From assembly GCA_021604825.1 (NCBI GenBank), contig BQJS01000031.1, forward strand, positions 1 through 30,284: a stretch of DNA of 30,284 nucleotides, in the 5' to 3' direction. Positions 23,601 to 30,284 of this stretch are shown here, piece by piece. Each line of letters begins with the position of its first letter. The stretch's first letter is position 1. The DNA is from Phycisphaerae bacterium. GTDB taxonomy: Bacteria > Planctomycetota > Phycisphaerae > UBA1845. The notes below the pieces were generated by a model. That model had not been told where the DNA came from and did no database searches. It saw only the letters and a program-made list of their open reading frames with translations. Made by a program: the position numbers and the translations under genes.

Positions 23601-23705
23601 GGCAATAATCGAATCGCCGTCGTCAACAGAATCATTTGCCAATGATTGCGATCCGAGAACCATCACAGTCATCGCGCAGATGACCCAATTCGCTTTGTTT
23701 TTCAT
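20667..23705 (-). CDS. Secreted N-acetylmuramoyl-L-alanine amidase-like protein with inserted golvesin domain, Fn3, GATase1-like domain and dockerin
   Basis: The product is 1012 residues. The frame opens at 23732, but ATG 23705 starts the signal peptide (MKNKANWVICAMTVMVLGSQ, cleavage near SLA). Amidase_3-like motifs are spread out: VVYCAAGHG (His190), MNEDYGN (Glu212), YLEFHTNAF (His467) and ATLLEVAFHDSPTDAELL (Glu550), fitting the zinc ligands H-E-H and the catalytic Glu. A golvesin-like domain (about 246-382, IDNADPEVTYSG to VVVADAIRWG) sits between the second and third. Then come Fn3 (about 598-697), a GATase1/ThuA-like domain (about 702-943: DILVVNGYD, YEIVMWNSG, YLDAGGGFFISG) and a dockerin-like pair (949-1007). 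The likely reaction is removal of stem peptides from peptidoglycan outside the cytoplasm. Motif assignment is by eye. Confidence 0.84.
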   Translation of the reverse strand: MKNKANWVICAMTVMVLGSQSLANDSVDDGDSIIAKQIAKLTSLQGETNQSLLPDGAMIHSFSWERGILRLEISLPPGFEKWHISVADMERITHELSGPLMSRETFRGIDVRVRPGERGPFKALESFAAKVDSIEQDVSVPSPDETQAVLVSEARFASASPELRSGPTANSPTQPAGALSGVVVYCAAGHGWTAGTDNWLLQRPGELEGMNEDYGNLDQLNYFVHYAFNAGATVVPFRPVGYQNEEIVIDNADPEVTYSGSWSINNSNAKYYGQNASDRYRFASADVTETATARYSANITTTDFYPVYCFTIASTNRVPQTYRVKHSGGIGEIVIDHRETGNGWIWLGEYHLVAGEEAYVEISNTSSVAGVVVADAIRWGNGIGDTARTSQNAVSGYPRNEECARYWAASELGDKANGFSAGSIWDSSGSDQSDNVSTASRWAREMNQVPAGGVLVDRWKRAYLEFHTNAFNGSARGTVALESATSPTTNQNAYATFISDEVEDDMILATTTDNPYEHVWADRVGSVLAGSFGAISTVGNSNEFDATLLEVAFHDSPTDAELLRDARVRAAVARASVQGLIRFLNSLPGSPVPLVFPPDRPQAVQIADQGDGDVILDWEPPVIGVIEGGTPTDYVVYSSTNGFGFAIETIVAGGGGTPATTVTLGGIPREETFYYRIAARNQGGESLPSSTVAVRRPATGAADILVVNGYDRLRRHQNPVTLFIQPPAYAGLAPERPLWRRINSFDYVFEYGDAITAAGRGFDSCENEAVEQGLLELEDYEIVMWNSGAESIEDTVLSAAEQLEISDYLDAGGGFFISGSDVSLDLVNQGTGPVFADTRLTMSFVGDDAGTFNVNTDPGGIFSALGSFDFDPTSGARYEVHQPDVLGISLGGDAALSYSTGGIAGIQYDSLTYRTVTFGFPFETISSETVRADVMAEVIAFLDGASASLLFDADGDGDVDLADYQVMNICFAGPTLAYPDGHFCLNADGDANLMIDLQDFHLFQQAFTGANP

Positions 23706-24187
23706 CGTGTGTTTCGCCTCGTTCTTTCCCATTTAGGACCACGCCGACTTCGCCAAAAAGGGGCTTTGCCCAGCCATTCTGAATTGGTTTGCGCGCCGAA
23801 CTCAACGGTCCGACCCTAGTGTATGCGTTTGGGCGAATCGCCTTCAACCTCCCGTTTCGCCGGAGTACGCTTGCTGAATTCCTGTTGGCCGCCTCGATTC
23901 GGGTGTGGCAGCGGCAAAGACCCCCAGCGATCCGAATCCTCACTCCCAGCCCAAATGTCCGGAATTGTGACAAACAAATAAAATAATATTGTTCACAAAC
24001 ATGAATTTAATCGATAGAATACTTGATGAAGTACTTGATATCCCGCATTTTCGGGAAATTATCTAGTGAGGGGTTGGACGAACCTCAATCACTTTGCTGC
24101 ATGGGCCTAGGCGCGTGCGATTGGTTTCGCGGCGCCGCTGCAAATACAGAACCATGGTTGGCTGTGTATTAAACGTAGGTGGAAGCG
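23706..24187. other. Divergent promoter region, AT-rich, with palindromic and repeated motifs
   Basis: About 480 bases between the leftward amidase and the rightward pseudopilin gene, with no gene supported. The stretch 23965-24060 is strikingly AT-rich. It holds an imperfect inverted repeat TTGTGACAA/TTGTTCACAA (23965-23973 and 23989-23998), a direct repeat ACTTGAT (24021-24027 and 24033-24039), and a small TCCCG/CGGGA hairpin (24041-24056). A longer imperfect hairpin AGTGAGGGGTT/AACCTCAATCACT follows near 24064-24092. These are likely regulatory. Confidence 0.45.
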
Positions 24188-25258
24188 ATGACAACAAAAA
24201 CGATCGGCGCGAATCAACTGAACCGTTCCAACAATAAAACTCTCGCACGTCGTGCGAAGCATGGTTTTACGCTCGTGGAGTTATTGGTCGTTGTTTCGAT
24301 CATTGCGCTTCTGATTTCTATTCTTCTCCCCTCGCTCAAGAAAGCACGTGAGCAGGCCAAGGCAACGGTGTGCCTTAGTAATTTGCGGGCGCTTGGCCAA
24401 GGCATCATGCTTTATGCGACCGAATACGATGGGCGTCTGCCAGGTCCATTGCATCCATCACTATATCGTGAGCAAACCGATCAGAATTACATTGATCGCG
24501 GCATTACCAATCTTGATCAGATCAAATTTTTGAAGGAGCGCCAACTGACTTACAAGCTCACTTCTGTAATGAATCAGAGGGGAGAGGCGAAGAACGTCAA
24601 TATTTCAGATGGTGTTTCAACTTGCCCGTCAGTTGAACGTGTCCTTTCCGATGAACACTTCGACAGGTTCAAAAACAATACAGGTCGAACTGTTTTCCCG
24701 TTCCATTATGCATTGAACAATTACGGCGATACTTCCTCCGATCCTGACAATGACGGCTTTTCAGATAACGTGCGGAAGACCAATCCACCGAACTACTTTG
24801 GTGCAAGCCCGCCCTCAGGTTCTACAGCAGACCCAACGTCGCCCACCACGATGGCCCGAATAAAGCGCTCTTCCGACGAATGGGCGGTTGCCGACGCATG
24901 GTATCGCAGGCGCGTGAGCCCGCTTCCATTTCTTCAGCAGGATGGGACGTTTCAAAGCAATTGGAGTGGCACATCGCTAACTTTTGCACCACCCCACCGA
25001 CGAAAGCAGCCCTTGATCGTTTTTGATGCGGATACGACTGAGCGGCAGACGGCTGCCACAACGTTTGCAAATAAGCTGCAAGATGGCTCCACGCAGGCAG
25101 TTTTCTTTGACGGTCATGCTGCTGCAGTCCGGTCCAAGACGGCTCGTGCCGGTGGGAGTTTCTTGCTGTTTAACGGCTTCCCTGGGACAGTAAATATTGA
25201 CTTCACTGGCATTTCGGATCTGATGCGCGACAATTTCCGCAGCCTTGAGTGGAGGTAG
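24188..25258 (+). CDS. Pseudopilin-like protein with prepilin N-terminal cleavage/methylation motif
   Basis: The product is about 356 residues. A GTG at 24179 is in frame, but ATG 24188 follows GGTGGAAG. The N-terminus carries a class III signal: basic leader (ARRAKHG), cleavage Gly|Phe, then FTLVELLVVVSIIALLISIL with Glu at +5, and LKKAREQAKATVCLSNLR. This is the planctomycete pseudopilin layout, including the NLRALGQGIMLYATEYDGRLPG stretch and the C-terminal QAVFFDGHAAAVRS. The globular middle (about 80-320) is Asn/Asp/Pro rich and contains two Cys. Processing by a prepilin peptidase and insertion into a type II-like secretion or pilus system are expected; those genes are not in the window. 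It could serve as a secreted surface protein rather than a filament subunit. Confidence 0.9.
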   Translation: MTTKTIGANQLNRSNNKTLARRAKHGFTLVELLVVVSIIALLISILLPSLKKAREQAKATVCLSNLRALGQGIMLYATEYDGRLPGPLHPSLYREQTDQNYIDRGITNLDQIKFLKERQLTYKLTSVMNQRGEAKNVNISDGVSTCPSVERVLSDEHFDRFKNNTGRTVFPFHYALNNYGDTSSDPDNDGFSDNVRKTNPPNYFGASPPSGSTADPTSPTTMARIKRSSDEWAVADAWYRRRVSPLPFLQQDGTFQSNWSGTSLTFAPPHRRKQPLIVFDADTTERQTAATTFANKLQDGSTQAVFFDGHAAAVRSKTARAGGSFLLFNGFPGTVNIDFTGISDLMRDNFRSLEWR

Positions 25259-25261
25259 TCG

Positions 25262-25293
25262 TTTCAGATGTCGGCTGGCATGACTATCTGAAA
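25262..25293. terminator. Possible terminator hairpin between pseudopilin and dnaE2
   Basis: TTTCAGAT (25262-25269) pairs with ATCTGAAA (25286-25293), 8 pairs around a 16-base loop. It overlaps the dnaE2 stop codon. There is no T-run on either side, so it is weak. Confidence 0.3.
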
Positions 25294-28200
25294 TCGCGCG
25301 ATAGCTTCGGCAAGTTGGCGGCTTGGTCTTCGATATCATGAAGATGGGTGGCCAGCACATGCACCACCAACCCTTGCCGTTCCACGCGTCCGCGCACCAG
25401 CACCAGCTTTGAATACACCGCCGCATTGCGGTAGCGCTCGTAGATGTTCGGACGCACGATCAAATCGATGCGCCCGGTCTCATCCTCCAGTGTCATAAAC
25501 ATGACACCTTTCGCCGTGCCCGGTCGCTGACGAAACAACACCACCCCCGCCACCGATACCGTTCGACCATGCACAATCTGTCGCTCGTCTTTAACAGTCC
25601 CAGCCATCAGCACACCGCGCGAGTTTAATGCGTCACGCAAGAACGACATCGGATGATCTTTGAGCGATAAACCAACCATCTGATAATCGCGCGTGACCTC
25701 ATCCACCGGCTGAATATTTGGCAATGACACATCACGGACCGGCGGCGCGGTATCATCCAATAGTGGAAGCGGTTTACCGTGAAACGTCTGAACCTCCCAC
25801 AGCGCATGCCGTCGATCCAAATTCATCGAACGAAACGCGTCAGCCCGCGCCAATGCCCGCATCGTCAATGTGGACGCACCACTCGCTTTCCATAATGCAA
25901 ACGGTGAATCGAACGCCCCCTGTTGCTCGACGACATCCGCAATTGCATTGGCGTCACATACTTTAAGGCCTTTGATCATCCGCATCCCCAGCCGCAACGC
26001 TGCCCCGCCATCTTCAAGCGTGCAGTCCCATGCGCTGTGATTCACATCGATTTGCCGAACAGTCACGCCATGATCCTGCGCATCGCGCACGATCTGTGCG
26101 GGTGCATAAAATCCCAGCGGCTGACTGTTCAAAAGCCCAGCCGCAAAAACCGCCGGGTGATGGCATTTGATCCATGCCGACGCGTACACCAAGTGCGCAA
26201 AGCTCGCCGCGTGTGATTCAGGGAAACCGTATTGGCTGAACCCCTTCATCCGCTGGAAGCACCAATCAGCGAACTCGCGGCTGTACCCGTTGTCGTGCAT
26301 GCCTTGAATAAAGCGGGTGGTGTAGTGAACGATCTTGTCGCGGCTGGTCCATGCGGTAATCGCCCGACGCAACCGCTCAGCCTCCCCGGGTGTAAACCCC
26401 GCCGCCTTCACCGCCAGGGCCATCACCTGCTCTTGAAAGAGCGGCACGCCCAGCGTTCGCCCAAGTACTTCTTTCACCGCGTTGTCGGGGTATTCGATTT
26501 TCTCCTCACCGTTTCGCCGCCTCAAATACGGATGCACCATTTGCCCGATGATCGGACCGGGCCGCACAATCGCCACTTGAATCACCAAGTCGTAGTAGCA
26601 GCGGGGCCTGAGGCGCGGTAACATTGTCATCTGAGCGCGCGACTCGACTTGAAAGACGCCGAGGGCGTCTGCATTGCAAAGCATGTCGTAAACCGCAGGG
26701 TCTTCTGCAGGAATGCTCGCAAGCGTCAACGACTGCCCATGATGCCGCTGCAAAAGCTCAAGCCCCTTGCGAATACACGTCAGCATCCCCAGCCCCAGCA
26801 CATCGACCTTGAGCATGCCCATCGCGTCGATGTCGTCCTTGTCCCATTCGATCACCGTGCGATCTTCCATCGCCGCGTTTTCGATCGGCACCAACTCGCA
26901 CAACAGCCCCCGCGTCATCACAAACCCGCCCACATGCTGCGAAAGATGACGCGGAAAACCGAGGAGTTCGCGCACCAGCCTCACCAACGATCGAACGGTT
27001 TTGTCGGCTGCATCAAAGCCAAGTTCTTCCAACTGCGCCGGTACATCGCCCGAATCAGAATCGGTGAACGGGTTCTTCTCCCAGCGATCCACGCGTTTGG
27101 CAATGCGATCGACGGCATCGAGCGAAAATCCCAGCACCTTGCCCACGTCGCGAATCGCACTGCGCCGACGATAGGTAATCACCGTTGCCGTCAGACCAGC
27201 CCGGTCGCGGCCATACTTGCCGTAAATGTATTGAATGACTTCTTCGCGACGTTCATGCTCGAAATCGATATCGATGTCGGGCGGTTCGTTGCGCTCGACA
27301 CTGACAAACCGCTCGAACAAGACGTTGACCCGGTCCGGATCCACCGACGTGATCCCCAGGCAAAAACAAACCGCAGAATTCGCAGCCGCCCCACGCCCCT
27401 GACAGAGAATCCCGCACGAGCGAGCAAACGCCACGATGTCGTGAACGGTCAAGAAATAGCGAGCGTATTCAAGCTCTTCGATCAGCGCGAACTCGTGTTC
27501 GAGTTGCTTGCATACTTTCACCGGAACGCTTTCGGGATAACGCTGATGAGCGCCTTCCCAAGTCAATTGCTTTAGATAGACCATCGGTTTCATGTTCGAC
27601 GGGCAGGTTTCGTCAGGGTATTCGTAACGCAGTTCGTCGAGGCTGAAACGCTTGGCCCGCTCCACAATCTCAACCGTTCGGGCGATCGCTTCCGGATGGT
27701 CGGCGAAGAGTCGGGCCATTTCATCCGGCGTTTTGAGGTATCGCTCGCCATTGGGAAAAAGGCGAAACCCTGCATCAGAAAGCGTGCAGCCGTGCCGAAT
27801 GCACGTCACCACATCTTGCAGCGATTTGCGCTCGGGTGCGTGGTAATACACATCGTTGATCGCCACCAATGGTATTTGGTGCGTCCGGGCAAGATCGCAA
27901 ACGTGATCGATTCGCTTTTCGTCTTCCGGTCCGTACGAGTGCGTCAACCCCATCGACAAACGATCGGCGTCGAAAACATTTCGCAACGTTCTCAGCGTTT
28001 CGGTTGCATCGACGTCAACATCATTCGATGGAAGTACAACCGCCAACAAACCGTCGCTGTGTTCGACAAGATCATCCAGCGTCAAAAGGCACTGCCCCTT
28101 CGGCGCTCGCCGTTTGCCAACCGTCAGCAGTCGACACAGGTGGCCATACGCTTTCCGATCGGTCGGATAGACCAGCACTTGCAACCCATCGGGCTCGGTC

Positions 28201-28496
28201 AAAAAGAGACGACATCCAACCAAAAACGAAACGCCCAACTCCTTCGCCGCGACATGCGCCCGAACGATGCCAGCCAGCGAGTTGTGATCGGTGATCGCCA
28301 CCGCACGATAACCAAGCTGTGCGGCTTGGCAGACGAGTTCGTCCGGATGGCTGGCCCCGGTTAGAAACGTGAAGTTACTGGTGACGCAAAGCTCGGCGTA
28401 TGGCGTGCGGCAGTTTCGTGAAGATGCATCGGGCGAGCCTACATTGAGGCGATGGTGCGGGTGACTGTGCGCTTTGGGATCGGGAAGGTCGGGCAT
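25284..28496 (-). CDS. dnaE2: Error-prone DNA polymerase III alpha subunit DnaE2
   Basis: The product is 1070 residues, normal for DnaE2. It copies damaged DNA with low fidelity as part of the ImuA-ImuB-DnaE2 mutasome. Domains are: PHP (about 32-240, beginning YAELCVTSNFTFLTGASHP and VAITDHNSLAG); palm and fingers with the catalytic carboxylates in PPDIDIDFEHERR (Asp407, Asp409) and MLKVDVLGLG (Asp565); helix-hairpin-helix region; and a C-terminal OB fold (VSVAGVVLFRQRPGTAKGV, FMTLEDETGRIDL). It lacks the long C-terminal tau-binding extension of DnaE1. ATG 28496 is 12 bases after the imuB stop, with TAAGGA (overlapping that stop) as Shine-Dalgarno. It is the third gene of a leftward operon. 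LexA control is usual for this cassette, but the promoter lies outside the window. Confidence 0.97.
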   Translation of the reverse strand: MPDLPDPKAHSHPHHRLNVGSPDASSRNCRTPYAELCVTSNFTFLTGASHPDELVCQAAQLGYRAVAITDHNSLAGIVRAHVAAKELGVSFLVGCRLFLTEPDGLQVLVYPTDRKAYGHLCRLLTVGKRRAPKGQCLLTLDDLVEHSDGLLAVVLPSNDVDVDATETLRTLRNVFDADRLSMGLTHSYGPEDEKRIDHVCDLARTHQIPLVAINDVYYHAPERKSLQDVVTCIRHGCTLSDAGFRLFPNGERYLKTPDEMARLFADHPEAIARTVEIVERAKRFSLDELRYEYPDETCPSNMKPMVYLKQLTWEGAHQRYPESVPVKVCKQLEHEFALIEELEYARYFLTVHDIVAFARSCGILCQGRGAAANSAVCFCLGITSVDPDRVNVLFERFVSVERNEPPDIDIDFEHERREEVIQYIYGKYGRDRAGLTATVITYRRRSAIRDVGKVLGFSLDAVDRIAKRVDRWEKNPFTDSDSGDVPAQLEELGFDAADKTVRSLVRLVRELLGFPRHLSQHVGGFVMTRGLLCELVPIENAAMEDRTVIEWDKDDIDAMGMLKVDVLGLGMLTCIRKGLELLQRHHGQSLTLASIPAEDPAVYDMLCNADALGVFQVESRAQMTMLPRLRPRCYYDLVIQVAIVRPGPIIGQMVHPYLRRRNGEEKIEYPDNAVKEVLGRTLGVPLFQEQVMALAVKAAGFTPGEAERLRRAITAWTSRDKIVHYTTRFIQGMHDNGYSREFADWCFQRMKGFSQYGFPESHAASFAHLVYASAWIKCHHPAVFAAGLLNSQPLGFYAPAQIVRDAQDHGVTVRQIDVNHSAWDCTLEDGGAALRLGMRMIKGLKVCDANAIADVVEQQGAFDSPFALWKASGASTLTMRALARADAFRSMNLDRRHALWEVQTFHGKPLPLLDDTAPPVRDVSLPNIQPVDEVTRDYQMVGLSLKDHPMSFLRDALNSRGVLMAGTVKDERQIVHGRTVSVAGVVLFRQRPGTAKGVMFMTLEDETGRIDLIVRPNIYERYRNAAVYSKLVLVRGRVERQGLVVHVLATHLHDIEDQAANLPKLSRDFR

Positions 28497-28508
28497 CTCG
28501 CTTGATCC

Positions 28509-30083
28509 TTACGCCCATTCGCCCTGCACGTACCATTCGCTGGACTCAGCATCACTCGAAGTAAGCTCGCGGAAAATCCAAAGCCAACGACCAAGTTCGT
28601 CTTCAACCATGTAGTAATCCCGCGTTGGCGTAGGACCGTCTTCCCACCAGGGAAACGTGATCCGCTCCGGACCAAAACTGGCTTTGACGGTGTGCGGTAC
28701 GCGCTGCCATTCGAGCCATGCCGGCGGACCATCGGGCACCAGCGCTATGACCCGAATCCGTTCGGGAATTTTCAGCAGGTGGGAAGGTCGCGGGGCGGCA
28801 TAAACTTTGCCACACGTATCCTTCGATGCCTCAGCCGCTCGCGCTTCGTTCGGGTTCCTACGTCGAAACGCCCGCTCGGGAACGTACCTTTGCCGCGACG
28901 ACACCTGCGACACCGACTGCCCTCCCAAACGATGAACCAGTTGATCGACCAGCTCGCCAAACGACGTAGACGGGCCAGCCGCCTCCTCGACAAAATCATC
29001 GGGCCAAAGGGTGAACTGCTCGTCAATGATCCGCCCGACATGCGTCGTACGTAGAAAGATCTCTTCAACCCCGTACCCAAGATTCACGCGCTCAAGCTTA
29101 GGGCGCAGCATTGACCAAAGGTGTTCAACATTGCTGCTCGGATAAGTCAACTGAAACGATACGCACTCCGGTTCCAAACGCGGACGAACAAGTTCAACCA
29201 TCAAAAACCGCACGCCCTCCTGCTGTCGCTTGAGCATCACGATCAAATCGCCCAGTAGCTTTTGAATCACGACGAGAATCGAATGGATGGCTTTGACGGG
29301 TCCACCAAAAACGTGCGACACTTCGAGCGGTGCGGCGACTTGAACCGGCTCAATCACTTCGGCGCTGTGGCCCAATGCCTGATCGACAACCTCCAACATC
29401 GCATGACCGAATCGCGCAGCCAGTTCATCGCGCGGCAAATCGAGCATCTGACTGATGCGCTCGACGCCCATTTCATTTAGCGTAACACTGACCGACGGTT
29501 CGAGACGCAGCGCCACAAGCGGAAGCGCCCCAAGCGTCTCCCGCACGCGCCCCGCCGCAACCCGAGCAATCGTCCGCCTTCCAAAGCGTGCCACCGCCCG
29601 CGCGCATCCAAACGTCGACGCCACCGCCACCCGCGTCGGAAACCCAAGTCGATCCAACGCATCAAACACCGCCCGCGCAAGGCCCTCTTCGCCACCGAAC
29701 AAATGCTCGCACCCGGCAATATCAATCAGCAAACCGTCCGGCGGATCGGGCGCAAGCACCGGTGAAAACCGACTCGCCCAACCCGCCAGCGACACCACCT
29801 TTTCTTCATCTTGGACGGGCGTGTGCGGTTGTTGAAAAACCTTCGACCCTTGCAAAAGCGAACAGGCATGCGCCACGGTCATGCCTGTTCGCACGCCAAA
29901 ACCATCCGCCCGTTCGCAGCAGTCGGCGACGTACTGCTTCCCGTGCGTTGTCGAAATCAGCAGCAACGCTTGCGGGTCAGGCGGTTTGCGAGGTTGGCCG
30001 CGATCGGAAACGCACGTGCGCATCTTTCGTTGCGCGAGCCGGATGGGCCACTTCGGTAAATAAATTGAGAGCGCCCGCACCAC
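28509..30083 (-). CDS. imuB: ImuB, inactive Y-family DNA polymerase-like protein
   Basis: The product is 524 residues. It serves as the hub that links DnaE2 to the beta clamp and ImuA; it is a Y-family fold without polymerase activity. The N-terminus ALSIYLPKWPIRLAQR replaces the DxDxFF motif of true Y polymerases, so the metal-binding Asp residues are missing. The palm segment LLIDIAGCEHLFGGEEGLARAV is the ImuB hallmark. The helix-hairpin-helix region (about 200-240) and little-finger domain (250-380) follow, then the ImuB C-terminal extension with RYVPERAFRRRNP, RPSHLLKIPERIRVIALVP and GPERITFPWWEDGPTPTRDYYMVEDELGRWLWIFR. The start is GTG 30083 (or the next GTG, 30080) with GGAG upstream. 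It overlaps the imuA end by about 107 bases. Confidence 0.95.
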   Translation of the reverse strand: MVRALSIYLPKWPIRLAQRKMRTCVSDRGQPRKPPDPQALLLISTTHGKQYVADCCERADGFGVRTGMTVAHACSLLQGSKVFQQPHTPVQDEEKVVSLAGWASRFSPVLAPDPPDGLLIDIAGCEHLFGGEEGLARAVFDALDRLGFPTRVAVASTFGCARAVARFGRRTIARVAAGRVRETLGALPLVALRLEPSVSVTLNEMGVERISQMLDLPRDELAARFGHAMLEVVDQALGHSAEVIEPVQVAAPLEVSHVFGGPVKAIHSILVVIQKLLGDLIVMLKRQQEGVRFLMVELVRPRLEPECVSFQLTYPSSNVEHLWSMLRPKLERVNLGYGVEEIFLRTTHVGRIIDEQFTLWPDDFVEEAAGPSTSFGELVDQLVHRLGGQSVSQVSSRQRYVPERAFRRRNPNEARAAEASKDTCGKVYAAPRPSHLLKIPERIRVIALVPDGPPAWLEWQRVPHTVKASFGPERITFPWWEDGPTPTRDYYMVEDELGRWLWIFRELTSSDAESSEWYVQGEWA

Positions 30084-30284
30084 TGTCCCACTCCAGAATC
30101 CACCGGTCGCAACCGCTTTTGGGCGGACGGCCTTTGTAGCGTAAAAGTCGAATGCTCCATTGGGGATGACGCGAGGTTCTTTTCGTGGTGACGGGTGGCC
30201 TCTGCCAGCAAATGCGCCAGCGACTGTGCGCAGCCGACAGTTCCCCTTCTTCCCAAATCGGACGGACGGCCAGCGCCAGCGTGC
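29977..30284 (-). CDS. imuA: ImuA (SulA/RecA-like), C-terminal part, cut by window end
   Basis: Reading leftwards from the window edge in the frame that starts at 30282, 101 codons run to TGA at 29977-29979. No start codon is inside the window, so the gene continues beyond 30284. The sequence matches the ImuA C-terminus in style: LALAVRPIWEEGELSAAHSRW, RICWQRPP, WSIRLLRYKGRPPKSG and DRWILEWDSG. About 35 residues after that lie inside the imuB coding sequence in another frame and look unconstrained. Position directly upstream of imuB-dnaE2 supports the call. ImuA is a RecA-like accessory protein that binds ImuB and activates the mutasome. The other two minus frames here lack family features. 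Confidence 0.78.
   Translation of the reverse strand, partial: TLALAVRPIWEEGELSAAHSRWRICWQRPPVTTKRTSRHPQWSIRLLRYKGRPPKSGCDRWILEWDSGAGALNLFTEVAHPARATKDAHVRFRSRPTSQTA

Noticed and set aside
24061..24187. Riboswitch (c-di-GMP type) in the pseudopilin leader
   Set aside because: I looked for the conserved core of c-di-GMP-I riboswitches and did not find it; only an imperfect hairpin is present.
26649..27575. 308-codon plus-strand frame opposite dnaE2
   Set aside because: Antisense shadow of a strongly conserved polymerase gene.

Overview
The window looks like chromosomal DNA from a Planctomycetota bacterium, most likely of the Phycisphaerae type. This rests on protein content: three secreted multidomain proteins ending in type I dockerin-like domains with a Cys/Gly-Pro linker, a PEP-CTERM protein, a pseudopilin-like protein with a C-terminal FDGH motif, golvesin-like domains, and many start codons with weak or absent Shine-Dalgarno sites. 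I have no taxonomic marker, so the assignment is an inference.

Layout. Positions 1-6.5 kb hold small chromosomal genes of mostly unknown role: a TPR protein, a secreted helical protein with LTxxQ-like motifs, unknown proteins, a membrane protein, a gene broken by an in-frame amber codon, tRNA-Gly(GCC) with promoter and terminator, and a tRNA whose anticodon reads UAU (Ile, AUA codons). A REP-like palindrome lies at 2.9 kb, and a partial copy of the tRNA-Gly 3' end lies 0.9 kb downstream of that tRNA. Positions 6.6-9.5 kb (minus strand) encode a two-subunit sodium:solute symporter (DUF4212 small subunit plus large subunit) and a class I glutamine amidotransferase. Positions 9.65-11.9 kb (plus) form a compact overlapping operon: a nucleotidyltransferase-fold-like protein lacking obvious catalytic acids, a TPM-domain protein, and a LemA protein that appears to carry an N-terminal zinc ribbon.

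Positions 12.0-25.3 kb are a secretome region. It holds a 1419-residue modular dockerin protein, a PEP-CTERM protein, a golvesin + GHL10 glycosidase + dockerin protein, and, convergent with it, an Amidase_3-like protein with a golvesin domain inside the catalytic fold followed by Fn3, a GATase1-like domain and dockerin. A pseudopilin-like protein follows. The GHL10/amidase pair is the most interesting system. GHL10 enzymes such as E. coli DigH cut glycan strands stripped of stem peptides, the product that amidases make, so the two secreted enzymes could act in sequence on peptidoglycan.

Positions 25.3-30.3 kb (minus) are the mutagenic DNA-repair cassette imuA (partial, cut by the window end)-imuB-dnaE2. 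Terminators separate most blocks: 4.15 kb, 11.95 kb (bidirectional), 16.8 kb (minus) and 20.6 kb. No integrase, transposase, CRISPR array or phage gene was found.
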